From Nipponacmea schrenckii (lineage: Eukaryota > Mollusca > Gastropoda > Lottiidae), in assembly GCA_030562195.1 (NCBI GenBank), contig CM060202.1, positions 26,026,317-26,090,316 of the forward strand: DNA of 64,000 nt. Reading direction: 5' to 3'. The notes beneath the pieces are model-generated. The model ran no database searches. It worked only from the letters and a program-made list of their open reading frames with translations, and was not told the origin of the DNA. Both the position numbers and the translations under genes were made by a program. Position 1 is the stretch's first letter; the number at the start of each line of letters is the position of its first letter. This document shows, one piece after another, positions 14,232-29,699 of the stretch.

Positions 14232-15465
14232 CTTCTGGATTATATGATCAAAGTTAATTCCTAATTCTGAAACAGATAAAACAAGTCTTAATTTCTTCAA
14301 ATATTAATGTATTTTTAGACAAATTGGCATCATCAAAATTTCTTTTATGCGGGGAACTCTATGAATCACTGACACATCTAGGGGAATTTTTTCTTTTTCA
14401 TTGAGGATTCAAACCCACAGCACTTAACTGTCTAGCAGACAACAGTACAACTTGCTACAGAGCTATTTCACTGTCCTAGCAGACGACAGTACAACTTGAT
14501 ACACATTACTGGATGAGCTATTCCACTGTCCTAGCAGACAACACTCCACTTCACTACAGGATGAGCTATTCCACTGTCATAGACGACAGTACAATGTGAC
14601 ACAGAGCTATTCCACTGTTCTAGTGAGCAACAATTTACCTCTCTATAGAGCAGTAAAATGACGTTTTCTGATCATGCAAGCAAGTTTCCAGACAAAAATG
14701 TGTTTGTGATTTCAGTGAATCTTTCCTCAATATGAGATAACTACCATAATTAGGCAACCATCTTCAATATACGATCACAATAAATCCACCCTACAACTTT
14801 CCAGTGTCATTTACGACAGCGACCACCTTCATTAGGCAAATGGCTGCCATGTATTTCCACTCCCATGAAACTAAAAAAAAACAATTTGCTTACCTTCCAT
14901 TAATGGTGGTTCATTTTCGTAGTCATCAGGCCCTCCTGGGGGTGCACTGTAAGCGGCTGGGGGTGCCTGGGGTGTGAAAATAGACCCAGAATAACTGGGT
15001 GATGAACTTGTTGGTACATAACCTTGATTATAATCAAACTGGCCAAATTGTCTGAAATGCAACAAACCAAACATGTCTTCACTCAAACAAATAAATGGTT
15101 TTTTTTTTTTTTCATGTCATCAAATTCTTTAGAGAATATGTAAGCATCTCAATTTTAAATTCTTTTTTTTAATGGTATTCTTTGGAGTTTATCTAAGTGT
15201 TTTGGGTTTAACTAATTCTTAAAATATTTTCTTCTTTTCTCCAACTTACACTGGAACAACAAAATAATCAGAATAATTTTTTTTAATTCTTTGACAAATA
15301 ATGTCAAATCCAATAACTTCAACATTACTCAATATTGGTACCGGTACTATAATAAAAAAGAAGGACTTACTGTTCTTGACCAAAGTTTCCTCCTCCCATA
15401 TCGTAACCTGGCTGATCATAGTTTGACTGGAAGAAATCATCTTGTTGAAATTGAGCCATGACTAT
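14232..15465 (-). CDS. YIPF5: YIPF5, N-terminal coding exons only (94 codons)
   Basis: YIPF5 (Yip1-type protein) is a five-pass membrane protein of ER exit sites and early Golgi that works with Rab/Ypt GTPases in ER-Golgi transport. Three exons join in frame: 15371-15465 (CAG acceptor before 15465, ATG at 15459), 14894-15051 and 14232-14266. All have GT-AG borders. The product starts MAQFQQDDFFQSNYDQPGYD, continues through a Pro/Gly/Tyr-rich cytosolic segment, and reaches YENEPPLMEELGINFDHIIQK, the conserved end of the cytosolic domain before the first membrane helix. A GT donor follows, but the exons for the transmembrane domain (the TDLAGPMVFCLAFG region in the family) were not found between here and position 1. 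Either the gene continues left across the LRR-Ig gene, or this is a truncated copy. A 5'UTR donor is possible near 16490. Confidence 0.82.
14430..14640. repeat. ~60 bp tandem repeat in a YIPF5 intron
   Basis: About four imperfect units share GAGCTATTCCACTGTCCTAG and GACGACAGTACAACTT. They lie in the intron between YIPF5 exons 14894-15051 and 14232-14266. Confidence 0.7.
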
Positions 15466-16512
15466 CTGAAAAAAATAAATATTCAAATAAACACACTGAA
15501 AAAAAAGCCTATTGAAATTGCATATTCAAATCTATTGAACACCTTACCCTTTTGATATTTCATACTCATTTGTGGAACTACTTATGTTTCAGTATGAAGA
15601 TGTCCAATTTACTTCCTGTAGATCACTTACAGAAGGAGATTGATATTCAGCATGAAAATGGCAGCATAAATCAGTCTATCAAATAAGATTAACCAAGTTA
15701 CATATTAAAACACAACTAGCTAAGTGTGAAATAAAAGCAGAAATGATCAAATGAGAATTAGAGATCAGAATTAGCCTACCAGACAGGTGCTCAACCAACA
15801 TCCTAGGCTACACCTAGACAGGTGCCAAATTGACCATTGTCTGTGGTGTCACCTTTAAAGCATCTCACATAATCCTATTATTGCTTTTATTTTAATCTTT
15901 AAGAAACCAACTAAACAACATGGCTGAATTTTAAAAGGATAAGGAAGGAGCAACCGAAACCAATGAATGAATCATTGATGATATTAAGGTTGGTCATTTG
16001 TAAATTACAGACACAAAAATAAGGCAAACAAGAAAACAAAGAATACTCAAGTGCTTCGGGGCTTTGGAATAAGTATTTTGTGTAATTAATAATAGTTACA
16101 ACCTTTTTAATTAGTTTGAAGATGGACAAATTTAAGAAAATCGAAAAACACGTCGTCTTGTTTACAACTGTGCTGTCAAAGGAAGGCCTTACAGTAAAAC
16201 ACAAGTCAGATAAAAATCGTCGATTATAAAGTTTTCACTTGAAAATTAAAAATCATGGATATAAAGATACGGGACGAAGAAAATTTATTCTAAAAATGTG
16301 TTTTGATCACTTTTGAAAATATGAATTATTGTCTGAAATTTTTGCAAAGGGAACCATGAAAATATGATTGCATTTAAAAGTTCATAAAGGTCTCTATAGA
16401 ATATATTTGTGATTCTATACGCATGGAAATGACGATTGTACATGACGATAAGCGAAAAGGAAAGCAACAATGTTTCACGTAGCGCGCACCTGCGCATTTA
16501 AGATCTTGTAAA
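15466..16512. promoter_or_regulatory. Intergenic region and probable bidirectional promoter of YIPF5 and RPL9
   Basis: The two genes point away from each other. The segment around 16430-16560 is the least AT-rich part, with CpGs such as CACGTAGCGCGCACCTGCGC. On the minus strand GCGCAG followed by GTGCGCG (near 16490) is a plausible donor for a YIPF5 5'UTR exon. On the plus strand RPL9 exon 1 starts within a few tens of bases. No TATA box is obvious, as is usual for such promoters. Transcription starts are inferred. Confidence 0.45.
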
Positions 16513-19500
16513 CTTCCTTTTCCGGTCTAGCCTTCAGTCAGGTGCGAGTTCCCCGAATACTTTCTCAAAATCCACTAAATTTCCCCCCTAAATTTACACA
16601 TCGGCATCTTTTTAACTTTCTGGTTTATTCAAAAATGCCTTACCTTTCGTTTGTTGTCAATTAAGACCCTTCGATCATCCCTTGTGTGCAATAAATTGAT
16701 TGTTTTGTCATGTTGGAGTTCACGTCTTTGCTTACTTCGTGAAAGTTGAATGGTGATCATCTAGTAAATAGGCCTACATATAACTAATTGCAGATTTGAA
16801 ATCATATTAAATACTTTGGAATAATGGTTATATGGCACTTAATTCAATCCCGTCTGCAGATGTTTTTTTGTTGAGAATTATACGTTCAATTCTGTAGTGT
16901 AGGCCTACATGCCATGTTTTCATGTGTGGATGAGCATGATAATTTTTGAAGAACATGGACAGCATATCTACTGCAGCATCATTCAGGCAAATGTTCCTGC
17001 AGCATACTAGAAGAGGAATAGTTTTGTAATGTCTCGTGCAGGCCTTGAAGCTGAGTTAAATTTGCTTCCATTTCGCCCACTGTTCTAATGAGCCTCTTGC
17101 TAATTATTATTATGCAATTTACTGATAATTTCTATTCTATCTTTTAGGCAAAATGAAGTTGATAAGCTCTTCACAGACTGTAAACATCCCAAAGGGAGGT
17201 AAATAACATTTGCAATTTTTTTGTTTTTTTTTTACTTCTTTGCATGTTCTTTGCCACTACTAATATAGTGTTGGTGCAGATTTGTCTTGAAGTAAACTTG
17301 TGATGTTGCCACCCTGAAAGAAGATCAAAGCTGCATATTCTTGATGATCTGTGATCTAGGACATTTCAGAAACAAGGTTTAGGATATCCTAGAAACTGTG
17401 TTAGTACTTAAGATTCTATGATGTCCTAGCAATAAAATATGTGGCAATGAGTTGAATTTCAAATGGATAATTGATCAGCTAAAATTAAAAAATATGCATA
17501 TTTGTAATGGACAGTTATTTATTAAGTGTTTTTTTTTCTTAAAGTGTCCATTGGTGTGAAATCAAGAAAAATTACTGTGAAGGGACCACGAGGAACTTTA
17601 GTCAAGGCTTTCCGTCATGCTGGTATCCATATTTATATGAAAGATCATCGTCATGTTACCGTGGAGAAGTTTTTTGGTACCAGTAAACAGTTGGCTACTG
17701 TTCGAACTATCTGTACCCATATTGATAATATGATTAAGGGAGTTGTTAAGGTAAGGGCTGAGGGACTAAGACTTGTGTTATTTGAAGATTAGATGTAGCG
17801 CAGTCTGATCAGAGCACTTTGAGCATTTGCTTGAGGGTCTTGTTTTGTGTATGAATATTTGGTGACCTGGATCTGATCTTTCCTCATAATTCAAGATAAT
17901 TGAATGAACAATGGCAGGAGGTTTGCCTAAGAACCATCTGGTAGAAAGGGTTCTAGAAAACTTGGGTTTCTATTATAGAAAGTGGTTGTTTATATACCAC
18001 AGTTTTAATGATGACACCATACATGACGAGTCATATTTATCTCTAGTTATTTAGATATTCAGATAGTTTTTATCTGGTATTTATCTAACATGATAAACAT
18101 GATGTTTCTGAGGCATTTGTCTGAAAAACTATATATCCCTCGAGGGCAGAACTTCATATATTTTACATACCTTTTTTCTCCCCTACACTTTCCTAATCAT
18201 ACTAGGAATTTTCTCTACAGAACAAATAAATTTCCAGATATAAGTGGTTGTTAAAACAATTGATGTTTGATATCCACTAAATATGTCTTGAACAACAATT
18301 GACGATAAATTTACCCTGGTTTTAATGATGACACCATACATGACGAGTCATATTTATCTCTAGTTATTTAGATATTCAGATAGTTTTTATCTGGTATTTA
18401 TCTAACTTGATAAACATGATGTTTCTGAGGCATTTGTCTGAAAACCATGTATGTATTTATGTCTATATAATTCTTTCTGTGACATGACAATATTTTCAAA
18501 GGAATTGGGATTTTTATGCAGTTTTAGAACTTCTGAAAACATGTTATATTTATTTCAGACACCAATAATACCCTGAAAATTGTGAATCCTGGCCATTTGT
18601 AGATTATGTTCGATCAAAACTATGAATGATCAGACAGTGTTTTATATTTTTTAGGGATTTTTGTACAAAATGAGAGCTGTTTATGCTCATTTCCCTATCA
18701 ACGTTGTTATTACTGATGAGGGTCAACGAGTTGAAGTTAGAAATTTCTTGGGAGAGAAATATACCCGAATAATCAACATGATGCCAGGAGTAATCATCTC
18801 TGGTTCACCTGGCCAGAAAGATGAATATATTTTAAAAGGCAATGATATAGAAATGGTGTCCAGATCAGGTAAGTTGTCACTCGGGATGTTGTATATCTTT
18901 ATAATGTCGAGGGATTAGGAATGCTTAAATCTTGACTGCAATAGCCTTCTCTTATACATCTTCAAAAACGTAAGGGTTTAGGAACTTTGTCTTATGCCTT
19001 AACTACAATAGTCATCTTCACTATGTGAAGCTATTACCAACTTCATCTTATACCTAGAGTGTATTGGCCACCTTTCTTACATCTTTACAATATCAAGCTA
19101 TTACAAACTTCATCTGAATTCATTGATTACAAAAACCAACTTTCTCTCATATCACTGAACTTTGTATATGCAATGATTTGATTGGATTCTAGGCTAGTCA
19201 ATACTCAAATGAAAGCCGATTTTATGTTACTGCTATTGGACAAAAGCTCATTTTCATTTTCCTCTTTTTGTCTGGTTTTAATGATGACACCATACATGAC
19301 GAGTCATATTTGTCTCTAGTTATTTAGATATTCAGATAGTTTTTATCTGGTATTTATCTAACATGATAAACATGATGTTTCTGAGGCATTTGTCTGAAAA
19401 ACCATTACTCTCACCCATTTATTAGAACACTTGTGTAGATCAGATGGCCTGTTCCCTTGAAGACACGCATGCATTTATTTCTTTCTAAATTGCCAAAAAA

Positions 19501-19765
19501 AAAAATCTTGATTTTTGAGGGACAGGTTTGCTAATCATTGACCAATCAACTCTACCCCTTAATCTTAACACCAATTAGGGAGATATTTCTGAAGAATATT
19601 TACATATATTTAAGATAAAAAAATGAATCCAAGAAAATGTAATATGATATATTGTGTATTTCAGCTGCCCTCATCCAGCAATCTACATCCGTGAAAGAAA
19701 AAGATATCCGAAAGTTCTTGGATGGTATTTACGTGTCTGAAAAAACTACAGTTGAACAAGACTAA
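16513..19765 (+). CDS. RPL9: 60S ribosomal protein L9 (uL6), complete, 188 aa
   Basis: Structural protein of the large ribosomal subunit near the stalk base and sarcin-ricin loop. The non-coding first exon probably spans 16513-16541; it starts with the pyrimidine run CTTCCTTTTCC (5'TOP-like) and ends TCAG before GTGCGAG. Coding exons: 17148-17198 (ATG at 17153, [15 protein letters not shown]), 17545-17750, 18655-18868 and 19665-19765 (TAA at 19763). All frames join and all borders are GT-AG. Family hallmarks include [35 protein letters not shown] and the ending [15 protein letters not shown]. The length is close to vertebrate L9 (192 aa). The 5'TOP suggests mTOR-controlled translation, as for other ribosomal proteins. 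The second and third coding introns contain the snoRNA-like copies. Confidence 0.96.
18001..18130 (+). ncRNA. Box C/D snoRNA-like, copy 1 (RPL9 intron, between coding exons 2 and 3)
   Basis: A 130 nt element with C box ATGATGA at 18008-18014 and D box CTGA at 18121-18124. It is closed by a perfect terminal stem AGTTTT / AAAACT. An internal CTGA at 18108-18111 and an ATGATG-like motif before it could be D' and C' boxes. It sits inside an intron of a ribosomal protein gene, the classic host for C/D snoRNAs, which guide 2'-O-methylation of rRNA. I do not recognise the snoRNA family or its target. It is longer than the usual 70-100 nt. Confidence 0.72.
18318..18446 (+). ncRNA. Box C/D snoRNA-like, copy 2 (same RPL9 intron)
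   Basis: Almost identical to copy 1 between the boxes (one clear substitution near 18404, AACTTGAT for AACATGAT). C box at 18325-18331, D box at 18438-18441. The terminal stem here reads GGTTT(T) / AAACC, so the outer pair has changed on both sides relative to copy 1. The unrelated sequence outside the stem differs completely between copies, which places the unit borders at the stem. Confidence 0.72.
18930..19145 (+). repeat. Degraded copies of the CTTCACAATGTCAAGC repeat family
   Basis: Three diverged monomers of the 67 bp family described at 49610-50690 occur here in the plus orientation, inside an RPL9 intron, followed by a GATTTGATTGGATTCTAGG segment that also accompanies the family elsewhere (about 42210 and 48690). 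Confidence 0.6.
19274..19403 (+). ncRNA. Box C/D snoRNA-like, copy 3 (RPL9 intron, between coding exons 3 and 4)
   Basis: Same unit in the next intron, with C box at 19281-19287 and D box at 19394-19397. Stem GGTTTT / AAAACC. One substitution (TTTGTCTC for TTTATCTC) compared with the other two. One snoRNA-like unit therefore occurs three times in two introns of one host gene. Confidence 0.72.
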
Positions 19766-21977
19766 ATTAAAAAAAATTAAATTTATTGTTTGTTGTTTTT
19801 ATTGGGAGAAAGACCTTTGGCCCTCTTCAAATATTGTGTGGATTTTTACTTTTGAATTACTAAAAAAGTAAAACTAAGCTTTTCCAAGGCCTACCCTCTC
19901 TTTTCAAAATTTACACCTTGTCTCTAAACCATGCTTTGCCTACTTTTGATGCTTTATTCTTGATAACTCCACTAGAGAGGGTTTTAGTGTTCCAGTCATC
20001 TGATTGGTCAATCACTAAAATTGATTTCGAATTTAGTTTTATTTTCGAGTCAAATTTTTGAGAATAAGGCTCCTAGGAAACATTTTTTATTCCATTTATA
20101 AGAATTTTATTGATAGAGGTTGGCAAGGGGAATTCGTGTATTATCTAATCCTTTAGCGACAACGGGTAGAAATCACATTAAATAACCGAAAACAATTTAT
20201 GGTATTATACTATGATACACAAGGTTCACGTCGTCAATTTTTTCATTTCCGTTGAGAGGCAATACTAGTCGATAAATCTATGCAGGGGGGGGGGGGGGGT
20301 AAAAGCAGACGATAAAAATAAACTATTGAGAGAATCGTGTCACTCCAGCGAGGATTAAAGACTTAAGAAAGACAATGATATTTATTTACGTTAAACAAAC
20401 GAAACAATCACAATTAAGTATTAACACAAAAGGAACTGACGCAATATCATGATTATTATTCGCATTATGATTACATGTATAATGGACCCTATTAGTCTTA
20501 CACCAAGTAAGTAACCGTTAGCCCTTCGAATTCCTGTCAATGATGTCTTCTTCAATACGTCTAAGTTTACCGGGTAATTGCACATTTTTCTTCAAGAAGA
20601 ATATCATCCTCGGTACCGTCCATAGCATTAAAAATACCGAATCAGGTGAGTACCGTAATTGAATAGCGCGATATCTCAGTAAAGTCGTGTGTAATTTATC
20701 GATTAGTTTAATAATCAAATATTCACACAAAATGAACTGACGCAATATCATGATTATTATTCGCGTTATGATTACAAGTATAATGGGCCCTATTAGTCTT
20801 ACACCAAGTCAGTTACCGTTAGCCCTTCGAATTCCTGTCAATGGTATCTTCTTCAATACGTCTAAGTTTACCGGGTAATAGCACATTTTTATTCCAATAG
20901 AATATCATCCTCGGTACCGTAATTTAATAGCATGATACATGATTTCTAAATAACACTCAATAATACCATTACGAGAGATTAGAAGCAATAAATACGGGAT
21001 TAAAATGGATTTTATTATAAAAATAAATAGTAGAAACGTAAGTTGCAGTGGAACTTTGTTTATTATAAAAATAATCTATGAATGGTGACTTACGTATTGA
21101 CAACTATTTCCCGATATTGGTATCTGTGAAATGCCAACTTAAAATCGTATTCTCGACTCGACTCCTCGGTACCGTAATTGAATAGCGCGGTATCCCGATA
21201 AAGTCGTGTACAAATTACAAATAGTAGAAACGTAAGTTGCAGTGGAACATTGTTTATTATAAAAATAATCTATGAATGGTGACTTACGTATTGACAACTA
21301 TTTCCCGATATTGGTATCTGTGAAATGCCAACTTAAAATCGTATTCTCGACTCGACTCCTCGGTACCGTAATTGAATAGCGCGGTATCCCGATAAAGTCG
21401 TGTACAAATTACAAATAGTAGAAACGTAAGTTGCAGTGGAACATTGTTTATTATAAAAATAATCTATGAATGGTGACTTACGTATTGACAACTATTTCCC
21501 GATATTGGTGTCTGTGAAATGCCAACTTAAAGTCGTATTTTTGCTGCGAAAAGGGGTGCGCACTATACATGGGTAAATGAATTTTCCCCGATTTCGCGGA
21601 GGCAAGGAAGAGGTGCGCATTATAAATGCCTGCGCACTATATTCGGAATTATACGGTACTACTTGACCATAAAAATTGTGCTCCGTTCATAAATGCATTA
21701 TCTAATAGACCATTAAGTGCAAATAAGTTGGACGTAAAACTCCATTCATTTCATGTTATATACACCTGTCTGCTTCTCTGAAATATAGATCGTTCTGTAC
21801 TCGGAGTTGCTTACCAAGATTCTGACAATTTTCACGGTCTGTAAAACCGTACCTTAAAAATAACTTTCCATACTTCCAGGCTCGTGGACATTCAATGAAT
21901 CTTAATTGCAAGGATTATTAACTTGGATTTGTATGGTATCCATTAGTAATAGCCCAAGATGAATTAAACTTAGACCC
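19766..21977. repeat. Intergenic tandem duplications between RPL9 and tubulin A
   Basis: No gene seen. A G15 run lies at 20285-20299. A ~298 bp unit is duplicated (starts about 20434 and 20732) around GAACTGACGCAATATCATG. A ~194 bp unit beginning ATAGTAGAAACGTAAG is repeated three times (21026, 21221, 21415), nearly identical, so recently amplified. Both units share CCTCGGTACCGTAATTGAAT blocks, so one array may have grown from the other. After it, 21540-21660 contains repeated GTGCGC(A)CTATA-type motifs resembling the end of a DNA transposon remnant. Confidence 0.7.
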
Positions 21978-22395
21978 TTTATCGTCGTTGGTACTCCCTC
22001 ATTCGGTTACGAATCGAATGAGATGTTCAGAATCGCCAGCCCAAGACTTGCTGATTAGTCTGAAACCTTCTGCTTCTTTACCAATCTTTGGTAGCTATTT
22101 GTACATTCAGTTGATACCAGAGGGTGTAATAGAAACCATTTTTTGGACTACTTGATATGATTGAGTTCATCGATCATCCGACCTCGACATCATTTTGTCT
22201 TTAGCACTGTTCGTCAAAATTAGACAAGTAACTTTATTAACCAATGAGATATCTAGAAATTGATTAGAAACCAGGAGTTATAAAACAGATTAAAACACCA
22301 ACAGTTAATCTCATTTATAACGTCTTAATCCGGTTAGATAATCGTTACCAAAATAAACACTGGCAATCATTTTAACCCCTTGGAGACCAACTGGG

Positions 22396-22401
22396 TATAA
22401 A
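22396..22401 (+). promoter_or_regulatory. TATA box of tubulin A
   Basis: TATAAA inside GGGTATAAATTAACCC, about 120 bp before the ATG. The same motif and surroundings are kept at 28271-28276 (minus) in front of tubulin B, which supports function. Confidence 0.6.
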
Positions 22402-22520
22402 TTAACCCTCCAGTCTACCACGGATATCAACATTTGAGTTGGCTACTGTTGGATTATAACAGTGTACAAACATTTGTCTCTACATTTCTCTTAGATTTAT
22501 AACAGGACCTTGATTTCAAA

Positions 22521-24062
<1,542 letters not shown>

Positions 24063-24137
24063 AATTATATTAAGTTATTTACAGCAATATTTTAGCCAAG
24101 TAGTTAATAATAAATGATATTTATTTGATTTACTTTG

Positions 24138-25110
24138 TTTTTATACGCCCACATGGAAATGTGGACGTATATTGCCGTCGCCCCTGTCAGTCCGTCCGTC
24201 CTTCCGTCCGTCGGTCCGTCCACATTTGTTGTATCCACGATAGAGGCTACAGTTTTTATCCGATCTTAATGAAACTTGGTATACATGTATATATTGATGA
24301 TATCTCGGTCAAGTTCGAAAATGGAAATTATCGCATGAACGGTTTTTGAGTTATTGCACTTGACTTAGTAAAAACGCGTCAAATTTGGGTTGTATCCACA
24401 ATAGAGGCTACAGTTTTTATCCGATCTTAATGAAACTTGGTATACATGTATATATTGATGATATCTCGGTCAAGTTCGAAAATGGAAATTATCGAATGAA
24501 CGGATTTTGAGTTATTGCCCTTGACTTAGAAAAATCTTGTCAAAATTTTAGTTTCGATGCAATAAATTATCCAATTTTCAGAGGATGTTGATGAAACTCA
24601 GTGTGAGCATGGGATTTGATTAGGCCTCAGTCAAGTTTGAATTTGACAGTTTTTCAATGAATTGTTTTAAGTTATTGCCCTTGACTTAATAAAATTGCGT
24701 CAAAATTCTATAGTGGTTGCAATAAGAAGCTTTAATTTCCAAAGGATTTTGATGGAACTTGGTGTAAGCATCAGAATTGATAAGACATTAGTCAAGTTAG
24801 AATTTCTGACTTTTTTTAACAAATGGTTTTTGGGTTATTGCCCTTGACTTAGTAAAATTGCGTCAAAAATATTTGTGGGTGCAAAATAAGCTACAATTTT
24901 TTAATAGATTTGATGAAACTTGGTATGAGTATTGAAATAGATAAGATGGTGGTCAAGTTCTAATTTGACAATTTTCCATGAACAGTTTTTGAGTTTTTGC
25001 CCTTAACTTCAATATTAATTCAGTGAATGTTTTTTGAGTTATTGCTCTATTTATTTTTCAAATTCAATGCTGCCAGTGGGCGTATGTTACCTTGCCTGGC
25101 AAGCTATCTT
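24138..25110 (+). mobile_element. ATACGCCCAC repeat element, copy 1 (3' flank of tubulin A)
   Basis: Begins TTTTTATACGCCCACATGG and has a small hairpin CCACAT-GGAA-ATGTGG. Next come CCGTCCGT-type repeats, then several diverged ~160 bp monomers (AAACTTGGTATACATGTAT, TGAGTTATTGCCCTTGACTT). It ends GTGGGCGTAT plus a CTTGCC-T-GGCAAG hairpin and CTATCTT. The outer ATACGCCCAC / GTGGGCGTAT form 10 bp inverted ends. No coding capacity. The tandem-core layout recalls non-autonomous Helitron-like (pearl/HINE) elements of molluscs; that assignment is inference. Confidence 0.75.
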
Positions 25111-25229
25111 AATACAATGGAGAAAAATGCAAAATTTTACTGAAATCCTTGAGCCTCCCTTGTCTGGAGAATTCGACGATCTTCATTTCTCTTGCCCAGA
25201 TGTTCCGTCTCTTCCAAAGAAACATTTGG

Positions 25230-25505
25230 TCTCTTATCATAATCTTCCTTATCACAATTTCAAATTCTTATCACAATCTCACACTCTCTTATCATAATGT
25301 TACACTCTCTTATCACAATCTCACACTCTCTTATCATAATCTCACACTCTCTTATACTCTCTTATCATAATCCCACACTCTCTTATCATAATCTCACACT
25401 CTCTTATCATAATCTCACACTTTCTTATCATAATCTCACATTTTCTTATCATAATGTCACACTCTCTTATCATAATCGCACACTCTCTTATCATAATCTC
25501 ACAAT
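25230..25505 (+). repeat. CTTATCATAATCTCACACTCT satellite, plus orientation
   Basis: About a dozen ~20-21 bp units (CTTATCATAATCTCACACTC) in tandem. It lies between the two inverted tubulin copies. Apparent reading frames through it are low-complexity artefacts. Confidence 0.85.
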
Positions 25506-25539
25506 CTCCGCATGTCTTTACACAAAGAGTTAGAGTATG

Positions 25540-26410
25540 AGACTGATAAAAGAGAGTTTGTGATTGTGAGAGTGTTATAAGAGAGAGTGTGTGATTAGGA
25601 AGGGTGTGTGATTGTGGTAAGAATGTTAGATTGTGATCAGAGAGACATTACGTGATTGTGATAAGACAGTGTGTATAATTGTGATATGAGAGAGCGTGTG
25701 ATTGTGATTAGGGATGTGTGGTGTGATATTGTGATAAAAGAGAGTGTGAGATTGTTATGAAAGCGAGGGTGGGTGTGATAAAAGGGAGTGTGATTGTGAA
25801 AAAAGAGTGTGGGGTTGTGGTTAGAGAGGGTTAGTGATTGTGTCAAGAGTGTGAGATTGTGATAAGAGAGAGAGTGATTGTGATAAGGATGTGAGATCGT
25901 GATAAAAGCTAGTGAGAGATTGTGATAAGAGAGGGTGTGATTGTGAAAAGAGAGGGTGTGTGATTGTGAAAAGAGAGGGTGAGTGACTGTGATCAATGGG
26001 AATGTCAGATTGTGATAAAGGATGGTGTGAGATTTTGATAAGAGAAAGCGTGTTATTGTGATAAAAGATAGTGTGAGATTGTGTTAGGGGAGAATGTGTG
26101 ATTGTGATCAGAGAGGTGTGAGATTGCGATAAGTGTGCGAGAATGTGATAAGAGAGAGTGTGTGATTGTGATAAAAGATAGTGTGAGATTGTGATAGGGG
26201 GGAGTGTGTGATTGTTATAAGAAAATGAGATTGTGATAAAAGATAGTGTGAGATAGTTATAAAATAGAGGGTGGGTGATTGTGATAAGAGAGAATGTGAG
26301 GTTGTGGTGAGGTGGAGAGGGTATGAAACTTTGATAAGAGAGTGTGTAAGATTTTGATAAGAGGGTATAATGGTTGTGGTGATTGGGATAAAGATAGTGT
26401 GAATAGAAAG
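25540..26410 (-). repeat. Same satellite, inverted orientation, more degenerate
   Basis: The reverse complement of the preceding satellite (GTGATTGTGATAAGAGAGAG units, irregular spacing) follows directly, so the arrays meet head to head near 25520. This could form a large hairpin. Confidence 0.8.
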
Positions 26411-26559
26411 TGTTCTAAAGTAATTGTAATTATAATGTAGCATAAATGATGACTTCAGGTTTAAAGATCCATAGATTCTTGGCGAAAGGAAAATTTCTTT
26501 GAAGTTGGAAGAGACTAGGGTCTCAAAACATTTATTTTCAATTATACATTTTGCTCCAT

Positions 26560-28686
<2,127 letters not shown>

Positions 28687-28689
28687 TCA

Positions 28690-29690
28690 CGACCTCACTA
28701 AGTGCAATCTCATACTGCAATCTCACACTCTCTCATCTCAATCTTTCTTATCACACTCTCTCATCTCAATATCCCTTATCACACTATAATTTCAATCTCC
28801 CTTATCACACTCTCTTATCTTAACCTCCCTTATCTCACTCTAATCTCAATCTCCCTTATCTCAATCTTCTTTATCACACTCTCTTATCTTAACCTCCCTT
28901 ATCACACTCTCTTATCTCAATCTCCCTTATCACACTCTCTTATCTTAACCTCCCTCATCACACTCTCTTATATCAATCTCCCTTATCACACTCTTATCTC
29001 AATCTCCCTTATCTCAATATCCGATATCACACTCTCTTATCCCAATCTCCCTTATCACACTTTCTTATCTCAATCTCCCTTATGACAATCTCATGATATC
29101 TTTTATCACGACCATATTCTCTCTTATCACCATCTCATTCTCCCTTATGACAATCTCACATCCATCCTCACTTATGACAATCTTGCACTCTCTTATCACA
29201 ATCTTATCACGACCTCTCCGTTATTACAATCTCGTTTTCTCTTATCGAAATTTCGTAATCTCTGATCACGATAACATACCCTCCCTTATCAAGATAAAGC
29301 ACTTTTCCCTATCCCCATCGCACACTCTCTCCTATCACAATTTCACTGTCTCCCTTATCACAATCCCACATTCCCTCTTACAACAATTTCTCACTTTGTC
29401 TTATAACAATCTCACGATCTCACACTTTTATCACAATATCGTTCTCTCGTATTACAATTCCGTACTATCTTATCACGATAACGTACTATCCCTTAAAACA
29501 ATCGTGCATTCTCCCTTATCACAAAATTTCTTAATATTAATCTCTCTTATCATGTTCCCGTACTCTCCCTTTATTACAATATCACACACTCTTTTATCAC
29601 GTTTTCACTCTCCGGTATCACCATTACACACTATTATCATAGATCGAACTATCTTATCAGAATCTCACACACTCTTCTTATCAGATTCTC
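28690..29690 (+). repeat. CTTATC/CTCACACTCT satellite, second block
   Basis: About 1 kb of degenerate CTTATCACACTCTCTTATCTC-type units in plus orientation, starting exactly at the outer edge of the right tubulin arm. Long open frames here come from low-complexity sequence. Confidence 0.8.
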
Positions 29691-29699
29691 ATACTCATG

